DNA of 64,000 bases from Streptomyces pyxinae (lineage in GTDB: Bacteria; Actinomycetota; Actinomycetes; Streptomycetales; Streptomycetaceae): the NCBI RefSeq assembly GCF_024756275.1, contig NZ_JANUGQ010000009.1, positions 124,001 through 188,000 on the forward strand, given 5' to 3'. This document shows, piece after piece, positions 40,613-48,560 of this stretch; the first letter of the stretch is position 1; the number at the start of each line of letters is the position of its first letter. The position numbers and the translations under genes were made by a program. The notes below the pieces were generated by a model. That model did not search any database, was not told the DNA's origin, and saw only the letters and a program-made list of their open reading frames with translations.

Positions 40613-41206
40613 TCAGATGGTCAGCGTGCGGGGTTTGTGGGTGGGTCGGGTGGCCTCGTAGGCGGTGATCTGGTGTTCGTTGTGGAGGGTGATGCTGATG
40701 TCGTCGAGGCCGTTGAGGAGGCGCCAGCGGGCGTTCTCGTCGAGGTCGAAGGCGGCGGTGATGCCCGGGGCGTGGACCTGGCGGGTGTGGAGGTCGACGG
40801 TGACGGGGGTGGTGGGGTCGGCTTCGGTCAGGGCCCACAGGGCGTCGATGGTCTCCTGGGCGAGGACGACGGTGAGCAGGCCGTTCTTGAGGGAGTTGCC
40901 GCGGAAGATGTCGGCGAAGCGGGAGGAGATGACGGTTTTGAAACCGTAGTTCTGCAGGGCCCAGACGGCGTGTTCGCGGGAGGAGCCGGTGCCGAAGTCG
41001 GGGCCGGCGATCAGGACGGTGGCGCCCTGGCGTTCGGGGTGGTTGAGGACGAAGTCGGGGTCGCGGCGCCAGGCCTCGAACAGGCCGTCCTCGAAGCCGT
41101 CGCGGGTGACTTTCTTCAGCCAGTGGGCGGGGATGATCTGGTCGGTGTCGACGTTGCCGTGGCGCAGGGGGACGGCCCGGCCGGTGTGGGTGGTGAAGGC
41201 TTCCAT
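40613..41206 (-). CDS. leuD: 3-isopropylmalate dehydratase small subunit LeuD
   Basis: Small (swivel) subunit of isopropylmalate isomerase in leucine synthesis. 197 residues with RHGNVDTDQIIPAHWLKKV, GPDFGTGSSREHAVWAL and FRGNSLKNGLL. The ATG lies seven nucleotides after the leuC stop. Codon choice leans to C-ending codons and GAA more than the 5' part of leuC. Confidence 0.97.
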   Translation of the reverse strand: MEAFTTHTGRAVPLRHGNVDTDQIIPAHWLKKVTRDGFEDGLFEAWRRDPDFVLNHPERQGATVLIAGPDFGTGSSREHAVWALQNYGFKTVISSRFADIFRGNSLKNGLLTVVLAQETIDALWALTEADPTTPVTVDLHTRQVHAPGITAAFDLDENARWRLLNGLDDISITLHNEHQITAYEATRPTHKPRTLTI

Positions 41207-41213
41207 GAGGTTC

Positions 41214-42644
41214 TCAGACTCCGGCGGTGGCGGGGGCGGCGGCTTCGGTGAGGTCGGCGGGGGAGGCGAGGTGTCCCAGGACGGCGGTGGCGGCGGCGAC
41301 CTGGGGGGAGACCAGATGGGTGCGCCCGCCCTTGCCCTGGCGGCCTTCGAAGTTGCGGTTGGAGGTGGAGGCCGAACGCTCCCCGGGGGCGAGTTGGTCG
41401 GGGTTCATGCCCAGACACATCGAGCACCCCGCGTGCCGCCATTCCGCCCCGGCGGTGGTGAAGACCTGGTCCAGGCCCTCTTCGACGGCCTGGAGGGCGA
41501 CGCGTACGGAGCCGGGCACGACGAGCATCCGCACCCCGTCGGCCACGCGGTGGCCGGCCAGCACGGCGGCGGCCGCGCGCAGGTCCTCGATACGGCCGTT
41601 GGTGCACGAGCCGACGAAGACGGTGTCCACCCGGATCCCGCGCAGCGGCTGCCCGGCGCTCAGGCCCATGTAGTTGAGGGCCTTCTCGGCGGCCAGGCGC
41701 TGCGAGGCGTCTTCGTACGATGCCGGATCGGGGACACAGGCGGAAAGCGGGGCGCCCTGGCCGGGGTTGGTTCCCCAGGTCACGAACGGCGCCAGCGCGG
41801 CGGCGTCGATGACCACCTCGGCGTCGAAGACCGCGTCCGCGTCCGTGCGCAGCGTCCGCCAGTAGGCCACCGCCGCCTCCCAGTCCGCTCCCCGGGGGGC
41901 GTGGGGGCGGTCCTTGAGGTAGGCGAAGGTGGTCTCGTCCGGAGCGATCATCCCGGCCCGGGCACCGGCCTCGATCGACATGTTGCACACGGTCATCCGC
42001 GCCTCCATCGACAACCGCTCGATGGCCGGGCCCCGGTATTCCAGGATGTAGCCCTGGCCGCCGCCGGTGCCGATACGGGCGATGACCGCCAGGATCAGAT
42101 CCTTCGCGCTCACCCCCTCGGGCAGTTCGCCCTCCACCGTGATCGCCATGGTCTTCGGGCGGGCCATCGGCAGGGTCTGGGTGGCCAGCACATGCTCCAC
42201 CTGCGAGGTGCCGATCCCGAACGCCAGCGCCCCGAACGCGCCATGGGTGGAGGTGTGGGAATCCCCGCACACCACCGTGGTACCCGGCTGGGTCAGCCCC
42301 AGCTGCGGCCCCACCACATGCACCACACCCTGCTCGACATCGCCCAGCGGATGCAGCCGCACCCCGAACTCCGCGCAGTTCGCCCGCAGCGTCTCCAACT
42401 GCGCGCGCGAGACCGGATCGGCGATCGGCTTGTCGATGTCCAGCGTCGGGGTGTTGTGGTCCTCGGTCGCGATGGTCAGATCCCGCCGCCGCACCCGCCG
42501 GCCGTTCTGCCGCAGCCCGTCGAACGCCTGCGGACTGGTCACCTCGTGCAACAGATGCAGATCGATGAAGAGCAGATCCGGCTCGCCCTCCGCGCGCCGC
42601 ACCACATGGTCGTCCCAGACCTTCTCCGCGAGTGTCCTACCCAT
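41214..42644 (-). CDS. leuC: 3-isopropylmalate dehydratase large subunit LeuC
   Basis: The [4Fe-4S] aconitase-type large subunit, working with LeuD. 476 residues with [32 protein letters not shown], the first cluster cysteine in [15 protein letters not shown], and the second pair in [12 protein letters not shown] start. Divergent from ndgR, the IclR-type regulator known to act on leuCD in Streptomyces. Confidence 0.97.
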   Translation of the reverse strand: MGRTLAEKVWDDHVVRRAEGEPDLLFIDLHLLHEVTSPQAFDGLRQNGRRVRRRDLTIATEDHNTPTLDIDKPIADPVSRAQLETLRANCAEFGVRLHPLGDVEQGVVHVVGPQLGLTQPGTTVVCGDSHTSTHGAFGALAFGIGTSQVEHVLATQTLPMARPKTMAITVEGELPEGVSAKDLILAVIARIGTGGGQGYILEYRGPAIERLSMEARMTVCNMSIEAGARAGMIAPDETTFAYLKDRPHAPRGADWEAAVAYWRTLRTDADAVFDAEVVIDAAALAPFVTWGTNPGQGAPLSACVPDPASYEDASQRLAAEKALNYMGLSAGQPLRGIRVDTVFVGSCTNGRIEDLRAAAAVLAGHRVADGVRMLVVPGSVRVALQAVEEGLDQVFTTAGAEWRHAGCSMCLGMNPDQLAPGERSASTSNRNFEGRQGKGGRTHLVSPQVAAATAVLGHLASPADLTEAAAPATAGV

Positions 42645-42758
42645 CGCTTTCCCTCCGGCCGGCCGGATCGGCGCGGCACTTCTCAGAGACGTGTGGGCCC
42701 GCGTCCGTATCCCGCATTCCGGACGCCGGCGGCGATCCCTCGGTGGCAGGGCCGCGAC

Positions 42759-42783
42759 TTCCAGAGTGGCAAGATCCCTGGAA
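42759..42783. promoter_or_regulatory. Inverted repeats between leuC and ndgR, candidate NdgR operator
   Basis: TTCCAG-n13-CTGGAA spans 42759-42783. Next to it, about 42786-42800, is TGAACTTGCGTTTCA, which has TGAA/TTCA arms. They lie between two divergent starts, 44 nt from ndgR and 115 nt from leuC. Binding by NdgR is inferred from family precedent. Confidence 0.45.
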
Positions 42784-42826
42784 AATTGAACTTGCGTTTC
42801 ACAGAGTGAGACGGGAGTATCGTTTC

Positions 42827-43543
42827 ATGGACAACTCTAGCGGCGTCGGCGTTCTCGACAAGGCAGCACTGGTTTTGAGCGCCCTGGAGTCCGGTCCGGC
42901 CACCCTCGCCGGGCTGGTCGCGGCGACAGGGCTCGCCCGGCCCACGGCCCACCGGCTGGCCGTGGCACTGGAGCACCACCGAATGGTGGCGCGGGACATG
43001 CAGGGCCGGTTCATCCTGGGCCCCCGGCTGGCCGAGCTGGCCGCGGCGGCCGGAGAGGACCGGCTGCTGGCCACGGCCGGACCGGTGCTGACCCATCTGC
43101 GGGACGTGACCGGCGAGAGCGCCCAGCTCTACCGCCGCCAGGGCGACATGCGGATCTGTGTCGCCGCGGCGGAGCGGCTGTCCGGACTGCGGGACACCGT
43201 GCCGGTCGGCTCCACGCTCACCATGAAGGCCGGCTCCTCGGCCCAGATCCTGATGGCCTGGGAGGAGCCGGAGCGGCTGCACCGGGGCCTCCAGGGCGCC
43301 CGCTTCACGGCGACCGCGCTCTCCGGCGTACGGCGCCGGGGCTGGGCCCAGTCGATCGGGGAGCGGGAGCCGGGTGTGGCCTCGGTCTCGGCGCCGGTGC
43401 GGGGGCCGTCGAACCGGGTGGTGGCCGCCGTCTCGGTCTCCGGACCGATCGAGCGGCTGACCCGGCACCCGGGCCGGATGCACGCCCAGGCGGTGATCGA
43501 CGCGGCCGGCCGGCTGTCCGAGGCGCTGCGCCGCTCCGGCTGA
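42827..43543 (+). CDS. ndgR: IclR-family regulator NdgR
   Basis: A 238-residue IclR-type regulator. N-terminal winged helix (residues about 8-60, VLDKAALVLSALESGP, AATGLARPTAHRLAVALEHH) and C-terminal effector domain. NdgR in S. coelicolor controls leucine and other amino-acid genes and affects quorum and antibiotic production; the homologue in corynebacteria (LtbR) represses leuCD. ATG start, GGGAG ten bases upstream. The divergent arrangement with leuC is the conserved one. Confidence 0.95.
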   Translation: MDNSSGVGVLDKAALVLSALESGPATLAGLVAATGLARPTAHRLAVALEHHRMVARDMQGRFILGPRLAELAAAAGEDRLLATAGPVLTHLRDVTGESAQLYRRQGDMRICVAAAERLSGLRDTVPVGSTLTMKAGSSAQILMAWEEPERLHRGLQGARFTATALSGVRRRGWAQSIGEREPGVASVSAPVRGPSNRVVAAVSVSGPIERLTRHPGRMHAQAVIDAAGRLSEALRRSG

Positions 43544-43728
43544 CCCGCCGCTCCGCTCCCCCGGCCGCGCACCGGCCGCCGGAGCGCCGGCCCACCGAGC
43601 CCTGCCGGCCCACCGTCTCAACGCCGCGGCAGTGGGCCGGACTTGTGTCCGGGCGCCCGGACGGAACGCTCAGGGGCGTACGTGTCCACGGGCGCGCCGG
43701 ACACGCCAAAGGACCCGGCGCACCAAAA

Positions 43729-43763
43729 GGAGAAGCCCTCCCCGCACTGGGGAGGGCTTCTCC
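43729..43763. terminator. Terminator shared by ndgR and the tRNA array
   Basis: A perfect 15-bp stem, GGAGAAGCCCTCCCC and complement, with a GCACT loop. It lies directly past the last tRNA (minus) and downstream of ndgR (plus). Confidence 0.9.
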
Positions 43764-43769
43764 GTGACG

Positions 43770-43842
43770 TACCCCCGACCGGATTCGAACCGGCGCTACC
43801 GCCTTGAGAGGGCGGCGTGCTAGGCCGCTACACAACGGGGGC
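43770..43842 (-). tRNA. tRNA-Glu (CTC), copy 1
   Basis: A 73-nt cloverleaf read on the minus strand: acceptor GCCCCCG, anticodon arm CCGCC-CTCTCAA-GGCGG (anticodon CTC), T-arm with GGTTCGAAT, discriminator A. CCA is not encoded. Confidence 0.97.
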
Positions 43843-43859
43843 CTGCATCTTGCGACGCG

Positions 43860-43931
43860 CTGGGCTACCAGGACTCGAACCTAGACTAAATGAACCAGAA
43901 TCACTCGTGCTGCCAATTACACCATAGCCCA
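43860..43931 (-). tRNA. tRNA-Gln (CTG), copy 1
   Basis: A 72-nt cloverleaf: acceptor TGGGCTA, anticodon arm AGTGA-TTCTGGT-TCATT (anticodon CTG), T-arm GGTTCGAGT, discriminator G. The anticodon stem has a G-U pair, unlike copy 2. Confidence 0.96.
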
Positions 43932-43947
43932 TGGTGGTTTAGACCAG

Positions 43948-44020
43948 TACCCCCGACCGGATTCGAACCGGCGCTACCGCCTTGAGAGGGCGGCGTGCTA
44001 GGCCGCTACACAACGGGGGC
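43948..44020 (-). tRNA. tRNA-Glu (CTC), copy 2
   Basis: A 73-nt gene identical in sequence to copy 1. Confidence 0.97.
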
Positions 44021-44080
44021 CCTAGCGATCCTGCATCGAGGTCACGGGTGCGACCTTGGTGACCTCGCGGGAAGGATCTG

Positions 44081-44153
44081 TACCCCCGACCGGATTCGAA
44101 CCGGCGCTACTGCCTTGAGAGGGCAGCGTGCTAGGCCGCTACACAACGGGGGC
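44081..44153 (-). tRNA. tRNA-Glu (CTC), copy 3
   Basis: A 73-nt gene. It differs from copies 1 and 2 in the anticodon stem, CTGCC/GGCAG instead of CCGCC/GGCGG, a compensated base-pair change. Confidence 0.97.
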
Positions 44154-44174
44154 TTTGCAGATGAGCTCTGCGAG

Positions 44175-44246
44175 CTGGCCTACCAGGACTCGAACCTAGA
44201 CTAACTGAACCAGAATCAGTCGTGCTGCCAATTACACCATAGGCCA
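44175..44246 (-). tRNA. tRNA-Gln (CTG), copy 2
   Basis: A 72-nt gene, acceptor TGGCCTA and anticodon arm ACTGA-TTCTGGT-TCAGT. The acceptor and anticodon stems differ from copy 1 by compensated pairs. It is the first tRNA of the array in transcription order. Confidence 0.96.
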
Positions 44247-44340
44247 CCAAAACTCAACCCTCTGCGAGGATCTTGTTCGGGTTTTTGACGCTTTCGGGGC
44301 TCCGGCCTTCCGGCCCGCTCCCCTCGGCGCAGGAAGAACA

Positions 44341-45060
44341 TTACCCGAAGGTCTGCGGGGCTCCAAAACGGGTTCCTCCGCGCAGCACCCCCGGCAGCTG
44401 GGAGAGGTCGGTGATCCGGGTCAGCTCGGGGCGGCCGCCCCGGCCGGTCCGGTCCAGCCAGATGCCGGTGAGCCCCGCCTCCACCGCCCCGCGCGCGTCG
44501 ATGTCCGGCTCGTCGCCGATGTACGCCACCTCGGCGGGCGGCAGCCCCAGGGCGTCGCAGGCGGCGTGGAAGGCGTCCGGGTGGGGCTTGGCGACACCCA
44601 GGTCGGCGGCGCAGAGCAGGGCCTCGAACCGGTCGCGCACCCCGAGCACCCGCAGCTTGCGCTCCTGGTTGATCAGCGAGGAGTTCGACAGCGCCGCGTG
44701 CCGGTAGTCGGCGGCCAGCAGGTCCAGCACCGGCAGGGTGTCCGGGAAGAGCTGCCAGGCGGCCTCGTAGTGGACGATGTACCGGTCGAACCAGGCGTCC
44801 GCCTCGGCGTCGGTGAGCGACAGGCCGAGGAAGGCGCGCACCCGGTCCCGGCGCTGGCCCGGCCAGTCGGTCTCACCGGCCGCGAACCGGGCGTAGTGGA
44901 CCTCCGTCGCCTCCCGCCAGCGCAGCAGGGCGTCCTCCACCGAGCCGTGCCCCTGCTCCAGCCCCTCGGCGAGCAGATGCTGCCGCATCCCGGCCCGGTC
45001 GGCGCCGGCGTAGTCGAAGATCGTGTCGTCTATGTCCCAGAGAACCGCGCGGATCGGCAT
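44341..45060 (-). CDS. HAD-superfamily hydrolase
   Basis: A 239-residue haloacid dehalogenase-type phosphohydrolase. Motif I AVLWDIDDTIFDYAG (nucleophile Asp and acid Asp), motif II ALSNSS, motif III Lys in GVAKPHPDAFHAA, motif IV YIGDEPDIDARGA. A helical C1-type cap lies between I and II. The substrate is unknown. Leaderless expression is suggested by TAGCGT seven bases before the ATG. Downstream of gltX on the same strand. Confidence 0.92.
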   Translation of the reverse strand: MPIRAVLWDIDDTIFDYAGADRAGMRQHLLAEGLEQGHGSVEDALLRWREATEVHYARFAAGETDWPGQRRDRVRAFLGLSLTDAEADAWFDRYIVHYEAAWQLFPDTLPVLDLLAADYRHAALSNSSLINQERKLRVLGVRDRFEALLCAADLGVAKPHPDAFHAACDALGLPPAEVAYIGDEPDIDARGAVEAGLTGIWLDRTGRGGRPELTRITDLSQLPGVLRGGTRFGAPQTFG

Positions 45061-45067
45061 GCGGCCG

Positions 45068-45073
45068 ACGCTA
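45068..45073 (-). promoter_or_regulatory. -10 hexamer of the HAD gene (leaderless)
   Basis: TAGCGT on the minus strand, seven nucleotides before the ATG; no SD. Confidence 0.5.
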
Positions 45074-45097
45074 CCCCGCGCGGGACGCGGACGGGGG

Positions 45098-45191
45098 CGT
45101 TCCGGATCCGGGGGCGGCTCGGGGTACGACGAGGCCCGGGGCCGTTCCGGGGAGAGGGGCCGCTCGGGGTGCCGGGGCCGCTCCGGGTACG
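45098..45191. repeat. Degenerate direct repeats between gltX and the HAD gene
   Basis: Repeats of the type GGGCCGCTCCGGGGT recur at roughly 15-30 bp intervals. They are non-coding, although the minus-strand frame happens to read as PERP repeats. Confidence 0.5.
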
Positions 45192-45195
45192 ACGG

Positions 45196-45223
45196 AGGGC
45201 GGCGGCCGGGTGGCCGCCGCCCT
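45196..45223 (-). terminator. gltX terminator
   Basis: A 12-bp stem, AGGGCGGCGGCC (45196-45207) and GGCCGCCGCCCT (45212-45223), with a GGGT loop. Confidence 0.8.
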
Positions 45224-45269
45224 CGGAGGCGTACGGGAGAGGCGTACGGAAGATCCCGACCGGGCGCCG

Positions 45270-46745
45270 TTATCCGGCGAGCCGGGCGAGCGCGGCGTCG
45301 ATGCGGGCCAGGGTGCGGTCCTTGCCCAGCACCTCCAGCGACTCGAAGAGCGGCAGACCGACCGTGCGGCCGGTGACGGCCACCCGGACCGGCGCCTGGG
45401 CCTTGCCGAGCTTCAGGCCGTGCTCCTCGCCGGCCGCCAGCACCGCGTTCTTCAGCGACTCGGGGCTGTTCCAGTCGGCCCCGGCCAGCTTGGCGCGGGC
45501 GGTGGTCAGCAGGGCGTCCGAGCCCTCCTTCATCGCCTTGGTCCAGGACGCCTCGTCCCGGACCGGCTCGGGGAGGAAGAGGAAGTCGACATTGGCGGTG
45601 ATCTCGGAGAGGACCGTCAGCCGGGTCTGGGCGTGCGGCGCGATGGCCTCCCAGGCGGTCCGGTCGAAGTCCTCCGGGGCCCAGGGGGCGTGCGGGGCCC
45701 GCAGCCAGGGCTCGCAGGCGGCGGTGAACGCCTTCACGTCCAGCAGGCGGATGTGGTCGGCGTTGATCGACTCGGCCTTCTTGAGGTCGAACCGGGCCGG
45801 GTTGGCGTTCACGTCCGTGATCTCGAACTTCGAGATCATCTCGGGCACGGTGAACACGTCCTGGTCGGCGGAGAACGACCAGCCGAGCAGCGAGAGGTAG
45901 TTGAGCAGGCCCTCGGGGAGGAAGCCGCGCTCCCGGTAGAGGTTGAGGGAGGACTGCGGGTCGCGCTTGGAGAGCTTCTTGTTGCCCTCGCCCATGACGT
46001 ACGGCAGGTGGCCGAAGGACGGGACGGTCTTGGCGACGCCCAGCTCGATCAGCGCCTTGTAGAGCGCGATCTGGCGCGGGGTGGAGGAGAGCAGGTCCTC
46101 GCCGCGCAGCACATGGGTGATCTCCATCAGCGCGTCGTCGACCGGGTTGACGAGCGTGTAGAGCGGATTGCCGTTGGCCCGGACGATGCCGTAGTCCGGG
46201 ACGTTCTCCGGGGTGAAGGTCAGCTCGCCGCGGACCAGGTCGGTGAAGGTGATCGGCTCGTCGGGCATCCGGAAGCGGACGATCGCCGGACGGCCCTCGG
46301 CGGCGTACGCCTCGGCCTGCTCGGCGGTGAGCACCCGGCAGTGGCCGTCGTAGCCGGAGGGGCGGCCGGCCGCGCGGGCGGTGTCGCGGCGGGTCTCCAG
46401 TTCCTCGGTGGTGCAGTAGCAGTAGTAGGCGTACCCGCCGGCCAGCAGCTTCTCCGCGACGTCCCGGTAGATGTCCATCCGCTGCGACTGGCGGTACGGG
46501 GCGTGCGGGCCGCCGGTCTCGGGGCCCTCGTCCCAGTCCAGCCCGAGCCACCGCATGGCGTCGAGGAGCTGCTGGTACGACTCCTCCGAGTCGCGCGCCG
46601 CGTCGGTGTCCTCGATGCGGAAGACCATGGTGCCCTGGTGGTGCCGGGCGAACGCCCAGTTGAACAGGGCGGTGCGGACCAGTCCCACATGGGGGTTGCC
46701 GGTCGGGGAGGGACAGAAACGTACGCGGACGTTCGCGTTAGCCAC
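45270..46745 (-). CDS. gltX: Glutamyl-tRNA synthetase GltX
   Basis: Class I aminoacyl-tRNA synthetase. 491 residues with the HIGH-type motif [20 protein letters not shown], the KMSKS-type KLSKRDP (about 243-249), and a helical anticodon-binding C-terminus. Streptomyces lack glutaminyl-tRNA synthetase, so this enzyme is expected to charge both tRNA-Glu and tRNA-Gln, the latter being corrected by GatCAB. The GTG start overlaps the upstream FAH gene by eight nucleotides, implying co-transcription. The tRNA array lies about 1 kb downstream. Confidence 0.97.
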   Translation of the reverse strand: MANANVRVRFCPSPTGNPHVGLVRTALFNWAFARHHQGTMVFRIEDTDAARDSEESYQQLLDAMRWLGLDWDEGPETGGPHAPYRQSQRMDIYRDVAEKLLAGGYAYYCYCTTEELETRRDTARAAGRPSGYDGHCRVLTAEQAEAYAAEGRPAIVRFRMPDEPITFTDLVRGELTFTPENVPDYGIVRANGNPLYTLVNPVDDALMEITHVLRGEDLLSSTPRQIALYKALIELGVAKTVPSFGHLPYVMGEGNKKLSKRDPQSSLNLYRERGFLPEGLLNYLSLLGWSFSADQDVFTVPEMISKFEITDVNANPARFDLKKAESINADHIRLLDVKAFTAACEPWLRAPHAPWAPEDFDRTAWEAIAPHAQTRLTVLSEITANVDFLFLPEPVRDEASWTKAMKEGSDALLTTARAKLAGADWNSPESLKNAVLAAGEEHGLKLGKAQAPVRVAVTGRTVGLPLFESLEVLGKDRTLARIDAALARLAG

Positions 46746-47526
46746 GCTTGATCACCTTGTTGGTGAGAGTGCCGATGCCTTCGATGGTGACGGCGACCTC
46801 GTCGCCGACGGAGAGTGGTCCGACCCCGGCCGGGGTGCCCGTGAGGATGACGTCACCGGGGAGCAGGGTCATCGCCTCGGTGATGTGGACCACCAGGTCC
46901 TCGACGGAGTGCAGCATGTCGGCGGTGGTGCCGAGCTGCCGCTGCTCGCCGTTGACCGTGCACTGGACGCCCAGGCCCGCGGCGACCGCGGCGAGACCGG
47001 TGCCGGTCTCCACCCAGGGGCCGAGCGGGCAGGAGGTGTCGAAGCCCTTGGCGCGGGCCCACTGGTTCTCGCGCCGCTGGACGTCCCGGGCGGTGATGTC
47101 ATTGGCGCAGGTGAGGCCGAAGACCACGTCCTTGACCCGCTCGCGCGGGACCTCCCGGCACATCCGTCCGATGACGACGGCGAGCTCGGCCTCGTGGTGG
47201 AGCTCCTGGGAGAAGGCGGGGTACTCGACGGCGTCGCCGTGGCCGATCACCGAGGTGGTGGGCTTGAAGAAGGCGACGGGCGCCTCGGGGACCTCGTTGC
47301 CCAGCTCCCGGGCGTGCTCGGCGTAGTTGCGGCCGATGGCGACGATCTTGTTGGGGAGCACGGGCGGCAGCAGCCGGACCTTCTCCAGCGGGACCTTGGT
47401 GCCGCTGAGCTCGAAGTCGGCGTACGGAATGCCCTTGATGATGTCGAGGACGAGGCCGTCGGGGCCGTCTCCCTCAACCGCGCCGAAGGCGACATTGCCG
47501 TCGATGGAGAATCTGGCGATGCGCAC
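46738..47526 (-). CDS. Fumarylacetoacetate hydrolase-family protein
   Basis: A 262-residue FAH-superfamily enzyme. An N-terminal lid domain, then [25 protein letters not shown] (metal-binding Glu), [15 protein letters not shown] and [15 protein letters not shown]. Such proteins act as oxaloacetate decarboxylases, acylpyruvases or 2-hydroxyhepta-2,4-diene-1,7-dioate isomerases; the substrate cannot be told here. GTG start with AAGG upstream. Forms an overlapping pair with gltX. Confidence 0.93.
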   Translation of the reverse strand: MRIARFSIDGNVAFGAVEGDGPDGLVLDIIKGIPYADFELSGTKVPLEKVRLLPPVLPNKIVAIGRNYAEHARELGNEVPEAPVAFFKPTTSVIGHGDAVEYPAFSQELHHEAELAVVIGRMCREVPRERVKDVVFGLTCANDITARDVQRRENQWARAKGFDTSCPLGPWVETGTGLAAVAAGLGVQCTVNGEQRQLGTTADMLHSVEDLVVHITEAMTLLPGDVILTGTPAGVGPLSVGDEVAVTIEGIGTLTNKVIKRG

Positions 47527-47797
47527 GGTTGCCTTGCGCCCCTCTGCTCTCGCTGGCCGGAGATCTGACGCTCCAGGCTAACGCGGACGGCCGCCCGCCC
47601 GTGGCGGCCAGGTCGCGGGACGACCGAGGTCACGGGGCGGGCGGCCGGATGCCGGCACCGCCGGCGCGGGCGGTGCCGCGGCGGGGTGCCCCGCGGGGGG
47701 CCCTCCGGGAGACCGGGCGGCGGCCCCCGGAGGCCGGAACGACCTCAGCGGGCGGGGCGGCGGCTCAGGGCGGCCCGGGAGGCCGGGACGGTGGAGC

Positions 47798-48067
47798 TCA
47801 GGAGACCGGGACGGCCACCGGGGCCTCCATCAGCACGGTGCGGCGGGGGTTGGCGGTGCTGGCGGGAAGATCGGTGGTGTGCTCCGGCTGGACGGCGCGC
47901 GCCACCTCGCCGGCGTCGGCGAGGTGCACCAGCGTGGTGCGGCGCGGGTTGGCGATGGCGCGGATCGGCAGCGTCGTCTTCATGAGTGGTGTCAGACCTC
48001 GGAGTCGGGCGCCGGTGCGGCGCGGGTTGACGGATTCCCCATCCCTGTAAAGCGTCAGGCTAAACAT
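47798..48067 (-). CDS. Small NPRRT-repeat peptide, function unknown
   Basis: An ORF of 89 residues from ATG 48067 or 61 from ATG 47983. It has three in-frame copies of NPRRT, as SVNPRRTGARL, IANPRRTTLVHL and TANPRRTVLME, and the 15-nt word AACCCGCGCCGCACC is exact in two of them. Spacings are 26 and 33 codons. If the shorter start is right, the first repeat lies in the leader. There is no signal peptide, cysteine or membrane segment; it is rich in Thr, Arg and Pro. Divergent from cvnA1. Neither start has a strong SD, so coding status rests on repeat-frame conservation. Confidence 0.55.
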   Translation of the reverse strand: MFSLTLYRDGESVNPRRTGARLRGLTPLMKTTLPIRAIANPRRTTLVHLADAGEVARAVQPEHTTDLPASTANPRRTVLMEAPVAVPVS

Positions 48068-48070
48068 GGG

Positions 48071-48560
48071 ATTCCCCGGGAATACCGGGAGAAGGCAACG
48101 ATCCATATGTGAGTTTGGTCACCGGTTGCTGGGCAATTCCGGCATTCCGGGCCACCTCAGAGGGTGGCGGAAACGGACATCGAGTGACTGAATGCGTCAT
48201 TCCGCTCCTGATCATGGCGACTGGGACACGCCCTACCCTTGGGCGACTCGCACGGACACGCCCGGTTTGTCATCGCACTTCCTCCACAACCGGTCACCCA
48301 TTACTCACAAGCCGTGACCCCCGGCGGGGTGGCTTCCGCCGCCCTTGTTGGAGATCCGGCACTGTGCTGGAATTCCACGGACCGCCGCGGGTTCGAGGAC
48401 CGGCGTGCAGCGGCGCGACGCAGCGCCGAGTGAGTGGCGGGAAGGGGGGAGCCGCACCGGTCACTCACGACCACCGAACGAGCGCCACGGCGCTCCAAGA
48501 CGCCGACACCGTCTTCTCCGCGCGAGCGGAAAGACGCCTGGTCCAGAGGTTGCGACGCTA
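48071..48560. other. Divergent gap, repeat peptide / cvnA1
   Basis: About 490 nt, AT-richer than average at 48110-48310. It opens with the palindrome ATTCCCCGGGAAT (48071-48083) beside the long start of the repeat peptide. TTGTTG (48345-48350) and TGGAAT (48368-48373), spacer 17, are a possible cvnA1 promoter. The plus-strand ORF through the region is not convincing. Confidence 0.4.

Noticed and set aside
43770..44246. Integration hot-spot next to the tRNA array
   Set aside because: tRNA genes often serve as att sites, but there is no integrase, no displaced tRNA 3'-end copy and no compositional break on either side.
45098..45191. PERP-repeat peptide in the gltX-HAD gap
   Set aside because: The repeat reads as PERP in one minus-strand frame, but there is no start with an SD, the frame runs on from gltX antisense context, and the terminator of gltX lies inside it.
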